In this document: piece by piece, positions 43,364 to 55,022 of the stretch | Numbering within the stretch: the first letter of the stretch is position 1 | Layout of the letters: every line of letters starts with the position of its first letter | Assembly: GCF_900102675.1 (NCBI RefSeq) | Contig: NZ_FMYX01000015.1 | Span: 1-64,000, forward strand | Length of the DNA stretch: 64,000 nt | Source: Pseudomonas guariconensis | GTDB taxonomy: Bacteria > Pseudomonadota > Gammaproteobacteria > Pseudomonadales > Pseudomonadaceae | Direction of reading: 5' to 3' | Notes under the pieces: generated by a model | The model's database searches: none | Told to the model about the DNA's origin: nothing | Seen by the model: the letters and a program-made list of their open reading frames with translations, nothing else | Made by a program: the position numbers and the translations under genes

Positions 43364-43397
43364 AACGCCCGGACAGGCTGGAGCCTGACCGGGCGTT
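43364..43397 (-). promoter_or_regulatory. Long hairpin between infB and rbfA
   Basis: Stem AACGCCCGG / CCGGGCGTT (43364-43372, 43389-43397), one A-A mismatch, then CAGGCT / AGCCTG, leaving a loop of two to four bases. On the minus strand only three T follow, so termination would be partial. A processing site or partial terminator that sets the rbfA-truB level is likely. Confidence 0.6.
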
Positions 43398-43452
43398 ACC
43401 TTCAGAGGCGCCGCAAACCGCCCAAGGGCGGGGCTTGCGCCCGGCACGGCCC

Positions 43453-45987
43453 TTACAGGGTACGTGCCACCTGGACTTTCTCGAAGACTTCGATCTTGTC
43501 GCCGACCTTGACGTCGTTGTAGCTCTTGACGCCAATACCGCACTCCATGCCCGAACGAACTTCGGCAGCATCGTCCTTGAAGCGACGCAGCGATTCCAGT
43601 TCGCCTTCGAAGATCACCACGTCCTCGCGCAGTACGCGGATCGGACGGTTGCGGTACACGGTACCCTCGATGACCATACAGCCAGCGATGGCGCCGAACT
43701 TCGGCGAGCGGAACACGTCACGTACTTCGGCGACACCCAGGATGTTCTCGCGAACATCGCTGCCGAGCATGCCGGTCAGGGCCTTCTTGACGTCTTCGAT
43801 GATGTCGTAGATCACGTTGTAATAACGCATATCCAGACCTTCCTGCTCGACGATCTTGCGCGCACCGGCATCGGCACGAACGTTGAAGCCGAACAGCACC
43901 GCGTTGGACGCCAGCGCCAAGTTGGCATCGCTCTCGGTGATACCACCGACACCGCCACCAATCACGCGCACCTGAACTTCGTCGTTGCCCAGGCCCGACA
44001 GCGAGCCCTGCAGCGCTTCCAGAGAACCACGCACGTCGGTCTTGAGGACGATGTTGAGCGTCTTCTTCTCTTCCTGACCCATGGTCTCGAAGATGTTTTC
44101 CAGCTTGCCGGCGTGAGCACGAGCCAGCTTGACCTCGCGGTACTTGCCCTGACGGAACAGGGCGACTTCACGGGCTTTCTTCTCGTCGGCGACCACGGAC
44201 AGCTCGTCACCGGCTTCCGGAGTGCCGTCCAGACCGAGAATTTCGACCGGGATCGACGGGCCGGCTTCCTTCACAGGCTTGCCGTTCTCGTCGAGCATGG
44301 CACGCACGCGGCCATAGTTGGAGCCGCACAGGACCATATCACCCTGACGCAGCGTACCGTCCTGAACCAGGATGGTAGCGACCGGGCCGCGGCCCTTGTC
44401 CAGGCGCGACTCGACCACGACACCACGACCAGGTGCGGTTGGCGTGGCGGTCAGCTCGAGGATCTCTGCCTGCAGCAGCACGGCCTCGAGCAGTTCGTCG
44501 ACACCGGTACCCATCTTCGCGGAAACCTTGACGAACGGAGTGTCACCACCCCAATCCTCGGAGGTCACGCCTTCAACAGCCAGTTCGTTACGAATGCGAT
44601 CGATGTCGGCACCCGGCTTGTCGATCTTGTTAACCGCAACCACCAGCGGAACTCCGGCAGCCTTGGCGTGTTGGACGGCTTCGCGGGTCTGCGGCATCAC
44701 GCCGTCGTCCGCCGCCACTACCAGGATCACGATGTCGGTGGCCTTGGCACCACGGGCACGCATCGCGGTGAACGCAGCGTGGCCAGGGGTGTCGAGGAAG
44801 GTGACCATGCCACGATCGGTTTCGACGTGGTAGGCACCGATGTGCTGGGTAATGCCGCCGGCCTCGCCTGCAGCAACCTTGGCACGACGGATGTAGTCGA
44901 GCAGCGAGGTCTTACCGTGGTCGACGTGACCCATTACGGTCACTACCGGTGCACGCGGCTCGGTCTCGCCTTCGAACTTCAGCGATTCTGCCAGGGAGTC
45001 TTCCAGAGCGGTGTCGCTGATCAGGGTCACCTTGTGGCCCAGTTCTTCGGCTACCAACTGAGCGGTTTCCTGGTCGAGCACCTGGTTGATGGTGACCGGG
45101 GTCCCCAGCTTGAACATGAACTTGACGACTTCGGCGGCCTTGACCGACATCTGTTGTGCAAGTTCGGAAACAGTAATCGTCTCGCCGATGGTCACGTCAC
45201 GGATGACTGGACCGGTCGGGTTCTGGAAACCATGCTGGTTGCGCTTCTTCGGTTTGCCTTTGCCACCGCGACCGCGACGGAAACCATCGCTCTCTTCGTC
45301 GGTGGTACGTGGGGCAGCACGAGGGGTCGGCGCCTTTTCCTTTTCCTTGACCTTGACCTTGATGGATACGCGCGGGGCTTCGCCACGGCGCTCACCACCA
45401 CGACGGTCTTCGTCACGGACACGGCTTTCGTTGCGACGAGTCTCGTCCTTCTTGCGCTCAGCGGCACGCGCAGCGGCATCTTCGGACGCAGGTGCCTCGG
45501 CAACAACCGGAGCCGGGGCCGCTACCGCTGCAGGCGCAGCTTTCTCGACAGGCGCTTGGGCTGCGGTTTCAGCCGCTTGACGACGCGCCTGCTCCTCAGC
45601 GCGCTGGCGAGCTTCGGCGTCCGCCTTCTCGCGTGCGGCATTCTCGGCTGCACGGCGCTCCTCCAGCTCGCGCTTCTGCTCAGCCTGGATTTCCTCCGGG
45701 CTGCGCTGCACGAATACTTTCTTCTTGCGTACTTCTACGCTGATGCTTTTGCTACCGGCGACACGCAGGGTGCTAGTGGTCTTGCGCTGCAAGGTGATCT
45801 TGCGCGGCTCTTCCGCCTTGCTCTTGTGGCTGCTTTTCAGATGAGTCAGCAAAACCTGCTTCTCGTTATCGGTCACTACCTGACCGGCGTCGGTGTGCGG
45901 CAGACCTGCCTCACGCATCTGCTGCAGCAGGCGCTCTACCGGTGCCTCGACCTCTTGGGCCAGTTCTTTCACCGTGACTTGCGTCAT
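43453..45987 (-). CDS. infB: Translation initiation factor IF-2
   Basis: 844 residues. N-terminal IF2N domains (1-60 and again about 265-320), a highly charged Ala/Glu/Arg linker (about 90-250), the GTPase domain (about 345-515; GHVDHGKTS, DTPGHAAF, NKIDKPGAD) and the C-terminal fMet-tRNA-binding domains. It brings initiator tRNA to the 30S subunit; the fMet tRNA gene lies 2 kb upstream in the same cluster. Confidence 0.98.
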   Translation of the reverse strand: MTQVTVKELAQEVEAPVERLLQQMREAGLPHTDAGQVVTDNEKQVLLTHLKSSHKSKAEEPRKITLQRKTTSTLRVAGSKSISVEVRKKKVFVQRSPEEIQAEQKRELEERRAAENAAREKADAEARQRAEEQARRQAAETAAQAPVEKAAPAAVAAPAPVVAEAPASEDAAARAAERKKDETRRNESRVRDEDRRGGERRGEAPRVSIKVKVKEKEKAPTPRAAPRTTDEESDGFRRGRGGKGKPKKRNQHGFQNPTGPVIRDVTIGETITVSELAQQMSVKAAEVVKFMFKLGTPVTINQVLDQETAQLVAEELGHKVTLISDTALEDSLAESLKFEGETEPRAPVVTVMGHVDHGKTSLLDYIRRAKVAAGEAGGITQHIGAYHVETDRGMVTFLDTPGHAAFTAMRARGAKATDIVILVVAADDGVMPQTREAVQHAKAAGVPLVVAVNKIDKPGADIDRIRNELAVEGVTSEDWGGDTPFVKVSAKMGTGVDELLEAVLLQAEILELTATPTAPGRGVVVESRLDKGRGPVATILVQDGTLRQGDMVLCGSNYGRVRAMLDENGKPVKEAGPSIPVEILGLDGTPEAGDELSVVADEKKAREVALFRQGKYREVKLARAHAGKLENIFETMGQEEKKTLNIVLKTDVRGSLEALQGSLSGLGNDEVQVRVIGGGVGGITESDANLALASNAVLFGFNVRADAGARKIVEQEGLDMRYYNVIYDIIEDVKKALTGMLGSDVRENILGVAEVRDVFRSPKFGAIAGCMVIEGTVYRNRPIRVLREDVVIFEGELESLRRFKDDAAEVRSGMECGIGVKSYNDVKVGDKIEVFEKVQVARTL

Positions 45988-46014
45988 GCACTTCTCTCCT
46001 CAGGCCGCGCCTAA

Positions 46015-47496
46015 TTACTCGAACCAATGGGCTCGGGCGGCCATGATCAACTTGCCGGCACGCTCTTCGTCGATGCCGTCGATGTCGAGCAGATCGTCAA
46101 TCGACTGCTCGGCCAGGTCTTCGCGGTTAACCACGCCGCGCACCGCCAGTTCCGCCGCCAGATCCTTGTCCATACCCTCGAGGGAGAGCAGGTCGTCGGC
46201 CGGATGGGCGTCTGCCAGTTTTTCTTCGGTAGCGATGGCCTTGGTCAACAAACGGTCCTTGGCACGAGCGCGTAGCTCGTTGACGATTTCCTCGTCAAAG
46301 CCATCGATGTTGAGCATTTCTTCCAACGGTACGTAGGCAATTTCTTCGAGGCTGGTGAAGCCTTCGTCGACCAGCACTTGGGCCAGCTCCTCGTCGACTT
46401 CCAGTTCCTCGATAAAGTTGCGCAGGATGTCGCCGGTTTCTGCTTGTTGCTTGGCCTGGATGTCCTTCTCGGTCATCACGTTCAGGGTCCAGCCGGTCAA
46501 CTGACTGGCCAGGCGAACGTTCTGACCACCACGGCCAATGGCTTGGGCCAGGTTGTCTTCGGCGACTGCGATGTCCATTGCATGGGCATCTTCATCAACG
46601 ATGATCGCCGCGACTTCAGCCGGCGACATGGCGTTGATGACGAACTGCGCCGGGTTCTCATCCCACAGGACGATATCCACGCGCTCACCACCCAGCTCGC
46701 CGGATACGGCCTGGACGCGCGAACCACGCATGCCGATGCAGGCACCTTGCGGGTCGATGCGCTTGTCCTTGGAGCGGACGGCGATCTTGGCACGCGACCC
46801 CGGATCACGGGAGGCGGCCATGACTTCGATGAGACCTTCAGCGATCTCTGGCACTTCGATGCGGAACAGCTCGATCAGCATCTGCGGCGCGGTGCGCGAC
46901 AGGATCAGCTGAGGGCCGCGGTTCTCGGTGCGGATTTCCTTGAGCAGTGCACGCAGGCGGACACCGACACGGAAGGTTTCGCGTGGGATGATGTCCTCGC
47001 GGGCCAGCAGGGCCTCGGCGTTGTTGCCAAGGTCAACGATGACGTTGTCGCGGGTCACCTTCTTGACGGTGCCGGAGATGATCTCGCCAACACGCTCACG
47101 GTAGGCATCGACCACCTGGGCGCGCTCGGCCTCGCGGACCTTCTGCACGATCACCTGCTTGGCGGTCTGGGCGGCGATGCGGCCGAATTCGATCGACTCG
47201 ATCTTCTCTTCGATCACGTCTCCGACCTTGGCATCAGGGTGGGTCTCGTGGATCTTGCTCAACCAGGTTTCGATCGCCGGATCATCCAGATCGGCTTCGT
47301 CAACCACGGTCCAGCGACGGAAGGTCTCGTAGCTACCGGTGTGGCGGTTGATTTCCACACGCAGGTCGACTTCGTCCTCAAAACGTTTTTTGGTTGCAGT
47401 GGCCAGGGCCACTTCCAGCGCTTCGAAAATGACGCCGGGTGGTACACCCTTTTCGTTGGATACCGATTCAACAACCAGCAGTACTTCTTTGCTCAT
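46015..47496 (-). CDS. nusA: Transcription termination/antitermination factor NusA
   Basis: 493 residues: N-terminal RNA-polymerase-binding domain, S1 domain (about 135-200; GEIISGTVKKVTRDNVIVDLG), two KH domains (about 230-345) and two C-terminal acidic repeats (about 365-490). It acts with boxA elements such as that in the rRNA leader at 131-143. The start is ATG 47496 (MSKEVLLVVES), the conserved N-terminus; an in-frame extension to 47517 is rejected. Confidence 0.98.
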   Translation of the reverse strand: MSKEVLLVVESVSNEKGVPPGVIFEALEVALATATKKRFEDEVDLRVEINRHTGSYETFRRWTVVDEADLDDPAIETWLSKIHETHPDAKVGDVIEEKIESIEFGRIAAQTAKQVIVQKVREAERAQVVDAYRERVGEIISGTVKKVTRDNVIVDLGNNAEALLAREDIIPRETFRVGVRLRALLKEIRTENRGPQLILSRTAPQMLIELFRIEVPEIAEGLIEVMAASRDPGSRAKIAVRSKDKRIDPQGACIGMRGSRVQAVSGELGGERVDIVLWDENPAQFVINAMSPAEVAAIIVDEDAHAMDIAVAEDNLAQAIGRGGQNVRLASQLTGWTLNVMTEKDIQAKQQAETGDILRNFIEELEVDEELAQVLVDEGFTSLEEIAYVPLEEMLNIDGFDEEIVNELRARAKDRLLTKAIATEEKLADAHPADDLLSLEGMDKDLAAELAVRGVVNREDLAEQSIDDLLDIDGIDEERAGKLIMAARAHWFE

Positions 47497-47555
47497 CGTA
47501 CGCCTCGCCTTGCGCAAGCCATTGGGCCCGGATAGTCCGCCGGGCCCGGCACGTC

Positions 47556-48014
47556 TCAGTCAAAACTGGGAATAATATTGGCCTTGTCGATCGAGTCGAT
47601 CGGCAACAGGAACTCATGGTTGTCCACCTGGACCACCACATCCTGATCCTCCACACCGCGGAGAAGGCCCTGGAAGTTACGACGACCTTCGAAGGGCGTA
47701 CGCAGCTTGATCTTCACTTGTTCGCCGGCATGCGAGGCAAACTGTTCCAGAGTGAACAGCGGGCGGTCCATGCCAGGAGAGGACACCTCGAGGGTATATT
47801 CGTTGGTGATCGGATCTTCCACATCCAGAATGGCACTGGCTTGGCGACTGACAGCTTCGCAATCGTCCACCAGGATTCCGCCTTCCTTGTCGATATAGAT
47901 GCGCAGGACCGAATGCTTACCCTGGGAAACGTATTCGATCCCCCAGCATTGATAGCCCAGACCCTCGACCACCGGGGCCAACAAGGCCTGCAACTGTTCT
48001 AGCTTGCTCGACAC
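47556..48014 (-). CDS. rimP: Ribosome maturation factor RimP
   Basis: 152 residues, the normal length, if GTG 48014 is the start; a GAGGGGG ribosome site lies six bases upstream. Core motifs VVEGLGYQCWGIEYV and LEVSSPGMDRPLFT. Helps 30S assembly. First protein gene of the rimP-nusA-infB-rbfA-truB-rpsO-pnp cluster. Confidence 0.96.
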   Translation of the reverse strand: MSSKLEQLQALLAPVVEGLGYQCWGIEYVSQGKHSVLRIYIDKEGGILVDDCEAVSRQASAILDVEDPITNEYTLEVSSPGMDRPLFTLEQFASHAGEQVKIKLRTPFEGRRNFQGLLRGVEDQDVVVQVDNHEFLLPIDSIDKANIIPSFD

Positions 48015-48073
48015 CTGAACCCCCTCGTGCATGCTGTGCAAATAAAAAATGGGCAAAGCGCCCATCCCTGAAA

Positions 48074-48093
48074 GCGCCGTTGGACAACGGCGC
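48074..48093 (-). promoter_or_regulatory. Perfect hairpin in the rimP leader
   Basis: GCGCCGTTG-GA-CAACGGCGC: nine perfect base pairs with a two-base centre, 60 bases before the rimP GTG. Not followed by T. Likely a processing or control hairpin. Confidence 0.6.
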
Positions 48094-48111
48094 AAGAACT
48101 GTTCAGCTAGC

Positions 48112-48133
48112 AAAAAGCCCCTGAAAAGGGGCT
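48112..48133 (-). terminator. Terminator after tRNA-fMet
   Basis: Minus-strand stem AGCCCC / GGGGCT (48128-48133, 48116-48121) followed by five T, 11 bases past the CCA end of the tRNA. It would limit read-through into rimP-nusA-infB. Confidence 0.85.
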
Positions 48134-48143
48134 CCGCTGAAGC

Positions 48144-48220
<77 letters not shown>

Positions 48221-48282
48221 ACAAAGCTGGGGCGAAAGTATAAGACCGAACCCGCTACAGGGTCAATCTAACCTCCACCTGC

Positions 48283-48305
48283 AAGAAAGCCCGCTAAAGC
48301 GGGCT
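48283..48305 (-). terminator. Terminator between tRNA-Leu and tRNA-fMet
   Basis: Minus-strand stem AGCCCGC-TTTA-GCGGGCT (48305-48288) followed by TTCTTGC. It ends the secG-tRNA-Leu transcript about 14 bases past the CCA. Confidence 0.8.
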
Positions 48306-48318
48306 CTCATGCTTCAAT

Positions 48319-48404
48319 TGGTACCGAGAAGGGGACTCGAACCCCTACACCCTATGGGCACAACCACCTCAAGGTTGCGTGTCTACCAATTCCACCACCT
48401 CGGC
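48319..48404 (-). tRNA. leuU: tRNA-Leu (GAG)
   Basis: 86 bases with encoded CCA and a long variable arm, typical of a class II tRNA. Anticodon stem CAACC / GGTTG encloses TTGAGGT, anticodon GAG. It starts 21 bp after the secG stop and is probably cut from the secG transcript, as in E. coli secG-leuU. Confidence 0.96.
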
Positions 48405-48425
48405 AATACTACTTCTTGAAACCCG

Positions 48426-48818
48426 TTACTTCTGCTCTTCGGTTGGAGGAGGTACGTCACCAGCGTTGGTGGCTTCGCTCTTCTTCTCCTGGAGCACCGG
48501 TACATCATCATTTACTGCCGGCTTCTGCTCTTTGACTTCCAGAACCGCTGGATCTGGCAGACCTGCTTGAGTCAGCTGATGAGCTTTCTCTTTAGCGAAG
48601 TATCCTAACCCAAGAGCAGTCAAAAAGAAAGTGGCAGCAAGTATAGCAGTAACTTTACTCAAAAAGGTAGCGGAACCTTGGCTTCCGAACACAGTATTTG
48701 AAGCACCTGCGCCGAAAGATGCACCTGCTTCCGCACCTTTACCCTGTTGCAACAGAACCAGCACTACCACAGCCAGTGCAGCCAACAGATGAAAAACAAC
48801 TACGACTGTTTCCAGCAT
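48426..48818 (-). CDS. secG: Preprotein translocase subunit SecG
   Basis: 130-residue inner-membrane subunit of SecYEG. Two hydrophobic helices (about 3-23 and 52-72) flank the conserved loop LLQQGKGAEAGASFGAG. The charged, Pro-rich C-terminal tail (about 85-130) is longer than in E. coli. ATG 48818 is supported by AGGAAA before it; the tpiA stop lies just upstream. Confidence 0.95.
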   Translation of the reverse strand: MLETVVVVFHLLAALAVVVLVLLQQGKGAEAGASFGAGASNTVFGSQGSATFLSKVTAILAATFFLTALGLGYFAKEKAHQLTQAGLPDPAVLEVKEQKPAVNDDVPVLQEKKSEATNAGDVPPPTEEQK

Positions 48819-48822
48819 TTGT

Positions 48823-49578
48823 TCAGTTTCCTGCGGCGCGACAAATTGCACCGAATTCGTCTGCGTTCAGGGACGCTCCACCAATGAGCCCCCCATCGAT
48901 ATCCGGCATGCCGAACAGTTCGGCCGCATTGGCCGCCTTCACGCTGCCGCCATAAAGAAGCTGCACTTTCGCGGCAACTTCGGCGTCCTGCGCCGCCAGC
49001 TGGGCTCGAATGGCTGCATGCACATCCTGAGCTTGCTGAGGCGTCGCCGTCAGACCTGTACCGATGGCCCAAACAGGCTCATAGGCAATTACAGCGTTGG
49101 CAAAAGCGGCAACACCGAATTCATCGATGATACTGCTCAGCTGACGCCCAACCACTTCCAGCGTCTTGCCTGCCTCGCGCTCCTCAAGGGTTTCCCCCAC
49201 ACAGAGCACAGGCTTCAAACCACTTGCCTGAGCGGCTGCGAACTTGCGATTGAGCACTTCATCGCTTTCGCCAACGATCTGGCGACGCTCCGAATGCCCG
49301 ACCAGCACAAGCTTGCAGCCTGCTTCAGCCAGCTGACTCGGCGCAATCTCGCCAGTCAGCGCGCCCTGCTCGGGCTGTACAGCAGAATTCTGTGCGCCGA
49401 CGGTGATTCCCTTGCCCTGCAACCCATCAATCACTTGATTGATGAACAGCGACGGCGGAAACACCGCGACTTCCACTCCGCTCGGCAAGGCCAGATTGCT
49501 CAAGCCTTCGGTCAGCTCAGCGACGCTGGCGCGGGTACCGTGCATCTTCCAGTTACCAGCTACCATGGGGCGACGCAT
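48823..49578 (-). CDS. tpiA: Triosephosphate isomerase
   Basis: 251 residues. Catalytic residues are all visible: K11 in AGNWKMHG, His in LVGHSERR and Glu in AYEPVWAIGTG. Interconverts dihydroxyacetone phosphate and glyceraldehyde-3-phosphate. Co-transcribed with glmM upstream and secG downstream. Confidence 0.98.
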   Translation of the reverse strand: MRRPMVAGNWKMHGTRASVAELTEGLSNLALPSGVEVAVFPPSLFINQVIDGLQGKGITVGAQNSAVQPEQGALTGEIAPSQLAEAGCKLVLVGHSERRQIVGESDEVLNRKFAAAQASGLKPVLCVGETLEEREAGKTLEVVGRQLSSIIDEFGVAAFANAVIAYEPVWAIGTGLTATPQQAQDVHAAIRAQLAAQDAEVAAKVQLLYGGSVKAANAAELFGMPDIDGGLIGGASLNADEFGAICRAAGN

Positions 49579-49644
49579 GCTTTACCTCGTCGGTCAAAGT
49601 GGGCGCAGATCTTACCCAACCGGATCTGCGCTGGCAAGCCTATT

Positions 49645-50985
49645 TCAGGCACAAACTTCAGCGACCAATTTGGCCAAGGCTTCGGCATGACCGCGGACCT
49701 GGTTTTCGTCGTCGCCTTCGACCATCACTCGCACCAGAGGCTCGGTACCGGACTTACGCAGCAGCACACGCCCGCGCCCGGCCATGGCCTCGGTGACCTT
49801 GGCGCTGGCCTCTTGCACGGCAGGGTTCTCCAGTGGGTCCACCTTGCTCGCACCAAAGCGCACATTGATCAGCACCTGCGGGCACTTGCGCAGCCCCTGG
49901 CGGGCCTGAGCAAGCGTCTCGCCCCGGCGCTTGAGCGCCAGCAACACCTGCAGCGCGGCAATGATCGCATCTCCGGTGGTGGTGTGATTGCAGCACACGA
50001 CGTGTCCAGAATTCTCGCCGCCGAGCTGCCAGTCGCGCTCGAGCAGCTCGGCCATCACATAACGATCACCCACCTTGGCCCGGGCAAACGGAATGTCCAG
50101 GTCCTTGAGCGCCAGCTCCAAGCCCAGGTTGCTCATCAGCGTGCCGACCACACCGCCCTGCAGCTTGCCTCGATCTTTCAGGTCGCGGGCGATGATGAAC
50201 AGCAGCTCGTCACCATCAACGATGGCGCCGGTATGGTCGACCATCAGCACACGGTCGCCATCACCATCGAAGGCGATCCCAAGGTCGGCATGGCCCACCA
50301 ATACGGCGGCCTGCAGCGACTCGATATGGGTCGAGCCGCAGCCTTCGTTGATGTTCAGCCCGTCAGGCTGGGCATGCAGTACGGTGACGTCGGCGCCGAG
50401 CTCACGGAACACGCTTGGCGCCACCTTGTAGGTAGCACCATGAGCACAATCGACCACCAGCTTGAGCCCCTCGAAATTGGTACTGGTGGGCACGCTGCTC
50501 TTGCAGAACTCGATGTAACGGCCCGCCGCGTCGTTGATGCGGGAAACCTTGCCCAGCTTGCTGGACTCGACCACAGTCATCGGCTGATCGAGCAATTCCT
50601 CGATCATCAGCTCGACCTCGTCGGGCAATTTGGTGCCTTGGCCGGAGAAGAACTTGATGCCGTTATCATCGTGTGGATTGTGCGAAGCACTGATGACAAT
50701 GCCGGCCTCTGCATGGAAGGTTCGAGTCAGGTAAGCGATCGCCGGAGTCGGCATGGGGCCGAGCAACATCACATCGGCACCGGCGGCAGAGAGGCCCGCT
50801 TCGAGCGCGGACTCGAACATGTAGCCCGAAATCCGGGTGTCCTTGCCCACCAGGACGCGGCAATTGCCCTGCTTGCGGAACGCCATGCCCGCTGCCCACC
50901 CCAACTTCAGCATGAAGTCAGGGGTGATCGGGTATTCGCCGACGCGGCCACGGATACCGTCGGTACCAAAGTATTTTCTGCTCAT
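49645..50985 (-). CDS. glmM: Phosphoglucosamine mutase
   Basis: 446 residues; turns glucosamine-6-phosphate into glucosamine-1-phosphate for peptidoglycan and LPS. The phosphorylated serine is S101 in ISASHNPHDDNG; metal-binding DGDGDR is also present (AFDGDGDRVL). Upstream neighbour folP, 16 bp away, as in E. coli. Confidence 0.98.
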   Translation of the reverse strand: MSRKYFGTDGIRGRVGEYPITPDFMLKLGWAAGMAFRKQGNCRVLVGKDTRISGYMFESALEAGLSAAGADVMLLGPMPTPAIAYLTRTFHAEAGIVISASHNPHDDNGIKFFSGQGTKLPDEVELMIEELLDQPMTVVESSKLGKVSRINDAAGRYIEFCKSSVPTSTNFEGLKLVVDCAHGATYKVAPSVFRELGADVTVLHAQPDGLNINEGCGSTHIESLQAAVLVGHADLGIAFDGDGDRVLMVDHTGAIVDGDELLFIIARDLKDRGKLQGGVVGTLMSNLGLELALKDLDIPFARAKVGDRYVMAELLERDWQLGGENSGHVVCCNHTTTGDAIIAALQVLLALKRRGETLAQARQGLRKCPQVLINVRFGASKVDPLENPAVQEASAKVTEAMAGRGRVLLRKSGTEPLVRVMVEGDDENQVRGHAEALAKLVAEVCA

Positions 50986-51001
50986 AGGGACTCCAATGTT
51001 C

Positions 51002-51853
51002 TTATTCGGCGTTCTGCACCGCAGTGATCATTCGCACCACGTCGACGGTCTCGGCCACATCGTGCACACGCAGGATGCTGGCTCCCTTGGTCATGGCCAA
51101 TGCGGCCAGCGCCAGGCTGCCGTAAAGCCGCTCGCCAACGGGGCGATCGAGCGTGAGGCCGATCATGCTCTTGCGCGAGACACCGACCAGCAACGGCCGG
51201 CCCAGGCGATAGAGCACTTCCATGTGTTTGAAGAGGCTGAGGTTGTGATCGAGCGTCTTGGCAAAGCCAAAACCCGGATCGAGGATGATTCGGTCAGCGG
51301 CAATCCCTGCGACGGCGCATGCGGCCATCCGCTCTTCAAGATAGCGCGTCACGTCAGCGGAGACATCGTCGTAATGCGGATTGTCCTGCATGGTGCCCGG
51401 CTCGCCGCGCATGTGCATCAGGCACACCGGCAGACCCGTGTCGGCGGCAGCATCCAGGGCACCATCACGCTCCAAAGCCCGTACGTCGTTGATCAATCCC
51501 GCACCTAGCCGAGCGGATTCGCGCATGACTGCAGGCGTGGAGGTATCGACCGAGATGATGACGTCGAGCCGGCTGTTGATTGCCTCGACCATGGGCGCCA
51601 CTCGCTCCAGCTCTTCGGTCGGCGACACCGCTCTAGCGCCGGGACGCGTGGACTCGCCGCCGATGTCGATCAGCGTCGCGCCGGCAGCCACCATCGCCTC
51701 GGCATGGCGCAAGGCCTCGTCGCGCTGATTGAAGCGCCCGCCATCGGAGAAGGAATCAGGGGTGATATTGAGGATACCCATGACATGGGTACGGGACAAA
51801 TCAAGAACCCGGTTGCCGCAAGGCAACCGGGTCGGGTACTGCTGTGAGGTCAT
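51002..51853 (-). CDS. folP: Dihydropteroate synthase
   Basis: 283 residues; joins the FolK product with p-aminobenzoate and is the sulfonamide target. Motifs: MGILNITPDSFSDGG, GGESTRPGA and DPGFGFAKT. It starts eight bases after the ftsH stop. Confidence 0.97.
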   Translation of the reverse strand: MTSQQYPTRLPCGNRVLDLSRTHVMGILNITPDSFSDGGRFNQRDEALRHAEAMVAAGATLIDIGGESTRPGARAVSPTEELERVAPMVEAINSRLDVIISVDTSTPAVMRESARLGAGLINDVRALERDGALDAAADTGLPVCLMHMRGEPGTMQDNPHYDDVSADVTRYLEERMAACAVAGIAADRIILDPGFGFAKTLDHNLSLFKHMEVLYRLGRPLLVGVSRKSMIGLTLDRPVGERLYGSLALAALAMTKGASILRVHDVAETVDVVRMITAVQNAE

Positions 51854-51861
51854 AGATGCCC

Positions 51862-53778
<1,917 letters not shown>

Positions 53779-53972
53779 TTAGCTACCCTCTGAGGTCGGC
53801 GCACGACGCAGCCGTGCCTCGCATGATATTCACCGCCCTAACTTACTACATTACCTACGCATCCGCAGGCGCCGTCTGTAACCCTTTGTGAAAGCTAGAC
53901 TACACGAAGTTCGGACGATCCTGACGGAACCGCCGATTGGAAATAACTATCGGCCGATCCGCAAAACGCCTC

Positions 53973-54599
53973 TCACGCCCCCTTGAAGCCGCGTCCCAAC
54001 AGGTACTGCTCACGGGAGCGATCACGCGACGACGACGGTTTGCGCATCTGCACCTTGTCGAACTTGCCACGCACGTCCTTCAGGTACTGGTCGAAACCTT
54101 CGCCCTGGAAAATCTTGATCAGGAAATCCCCACCCGGGCGAAGCACGCGGCACGCCAAGTCCAGGGCCAGCTCGCAGAGGAACATGGCACGCGGCATGTC
54201 CACGGCGGGCGTACCACTCATATTGGGGGCCATGTCTGAAATCACAAGGTCCACATGCGAATCGCCCACCGCCTCGAGGATCCGTTGCAGCACTTCATCC
54301 TGGGTAAAGTCGCCCTGAATGAAGGTAACGTCGGGGATCGAGTCCATTTCCAGGATGTCGGAGGCGATCAGCCGCCCTTGACCACCAATCAGACGACTGG
54401 TCACCTGCGACCAGCCACCCGGCGCGGCACCGAGATCGATCACGCTCATGCCGGGGCGGATCAGCTTGTCCTTTTCCTGGATCTCCAGCAGCTTGTAGCT
54501 CGCGCGCGAGCGATAGCCATCCTTCTGCGCCTGCTTGACGAAAGGATCGTTGAAATGCTCTCTCAGCCAGTTATGGCTGCTCTTGGAACGTTGCGCCAC
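53973..54599 (-). CDS. rlmE: 23S rRNA (uridine-2'-O)-methyltransferase RlmE
   Basis: 208 residues; methylates U2552 of 23S rRNA, needed for 50S assembly. SAM-binding motif IDLGAAPGGWSQ and the K-D-K-E tetrad (K in RASYKLLE, D in DLVISDMAPNMSG, K in FLIKIFQGEG, E following) are visible. Upstream of ftsH, as in E. coli, but separated by 194 bp. Divergent from yhbY. Confidence 0.97.
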   Translation of the reverse strand: MAQRSKSSHNWLREHFNDPFVKQAQKDGYRSRASYKLLEIQEKDKLIRPGMSVIDLGAAPGGWSQVTSRLIGGQGRLIASDILEMDSIPDVTFIQGDFTQDEVLQRILEAVGDSHVDLVISDMAPNMSGTPAVDMPRAMFLCELALDLACRVLRPGGDFLIKIFQGEGFDQYLKDVRGKFDKVQMRKPSSSRDRSREQYLLGRGFKGA

Positions 54600-54701
54600 G
54601 GGGCACCTCGATGATTAGCGTCGTGATTGACTGGGCGGAGCCACGGGCCCTCGGGTAAAATGGCCGCCAATTTTACAGAATCAGACGAAAAGGGTCAGAT
54701 T

Positions 54702-55010
54702 ATGCCGCTCAATAACGAGCAGAAGAAACAATACAAATCGATTGGCCACGACCTGAAGCCGGTCTTGATCGTCGCGGGCAATGGCTTGAACGAAGGCGTC
54801 ATCGCCGAACTGGAACGCGCACTGACCGATCATGAACTGATCAAGGTCGAAATCCGCTCGGAAGATCGCGAAGAGCGCGCTGCCGCCATTGCCGAACTGT
54901 GCAAGGCCGGCCGCGCCGAACTGGTACAGAGCATCGGTAAGAAAGCGCTGATCTATCGCAAAAATCCGCAGCCGAACAAGCAGCTGTCCAATATCCACCG
55001 TTACAAGTGA
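54702..55010 (+). CDS. yhbY: YhbY-type CRM-domain RNA-binding protein
   Basis: 102 residues, a stand-alone CRM domain (KKQYKSIGHDLKPVLIVAGNGLNEGV with the GxxG-like loop) that associates with pre-50S particles. ATG 54702 is preceded by AAGGG. Its partner next door, rlmE, also acts on the 50S subunit. Confidence 0.94.
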   Translation: MPLNNEQKKQYKSIGHDLKPVLIVAGNGLNEGVIAELERALTDHELIKVEIRSEDREERAAAIAELCKAGRAELVQSIGKKALIYRKNPQPNKQLSNIHRYK

Positions 55011-55022
55011 CGGTGGCTCCGG

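Noticed and set aside
43435..46014. A 859-codon plus-strand frame opposite infB
   Set aside because: Shadow of infB; translated sequence has no family features, while the minus strand encodes intact IF-2.
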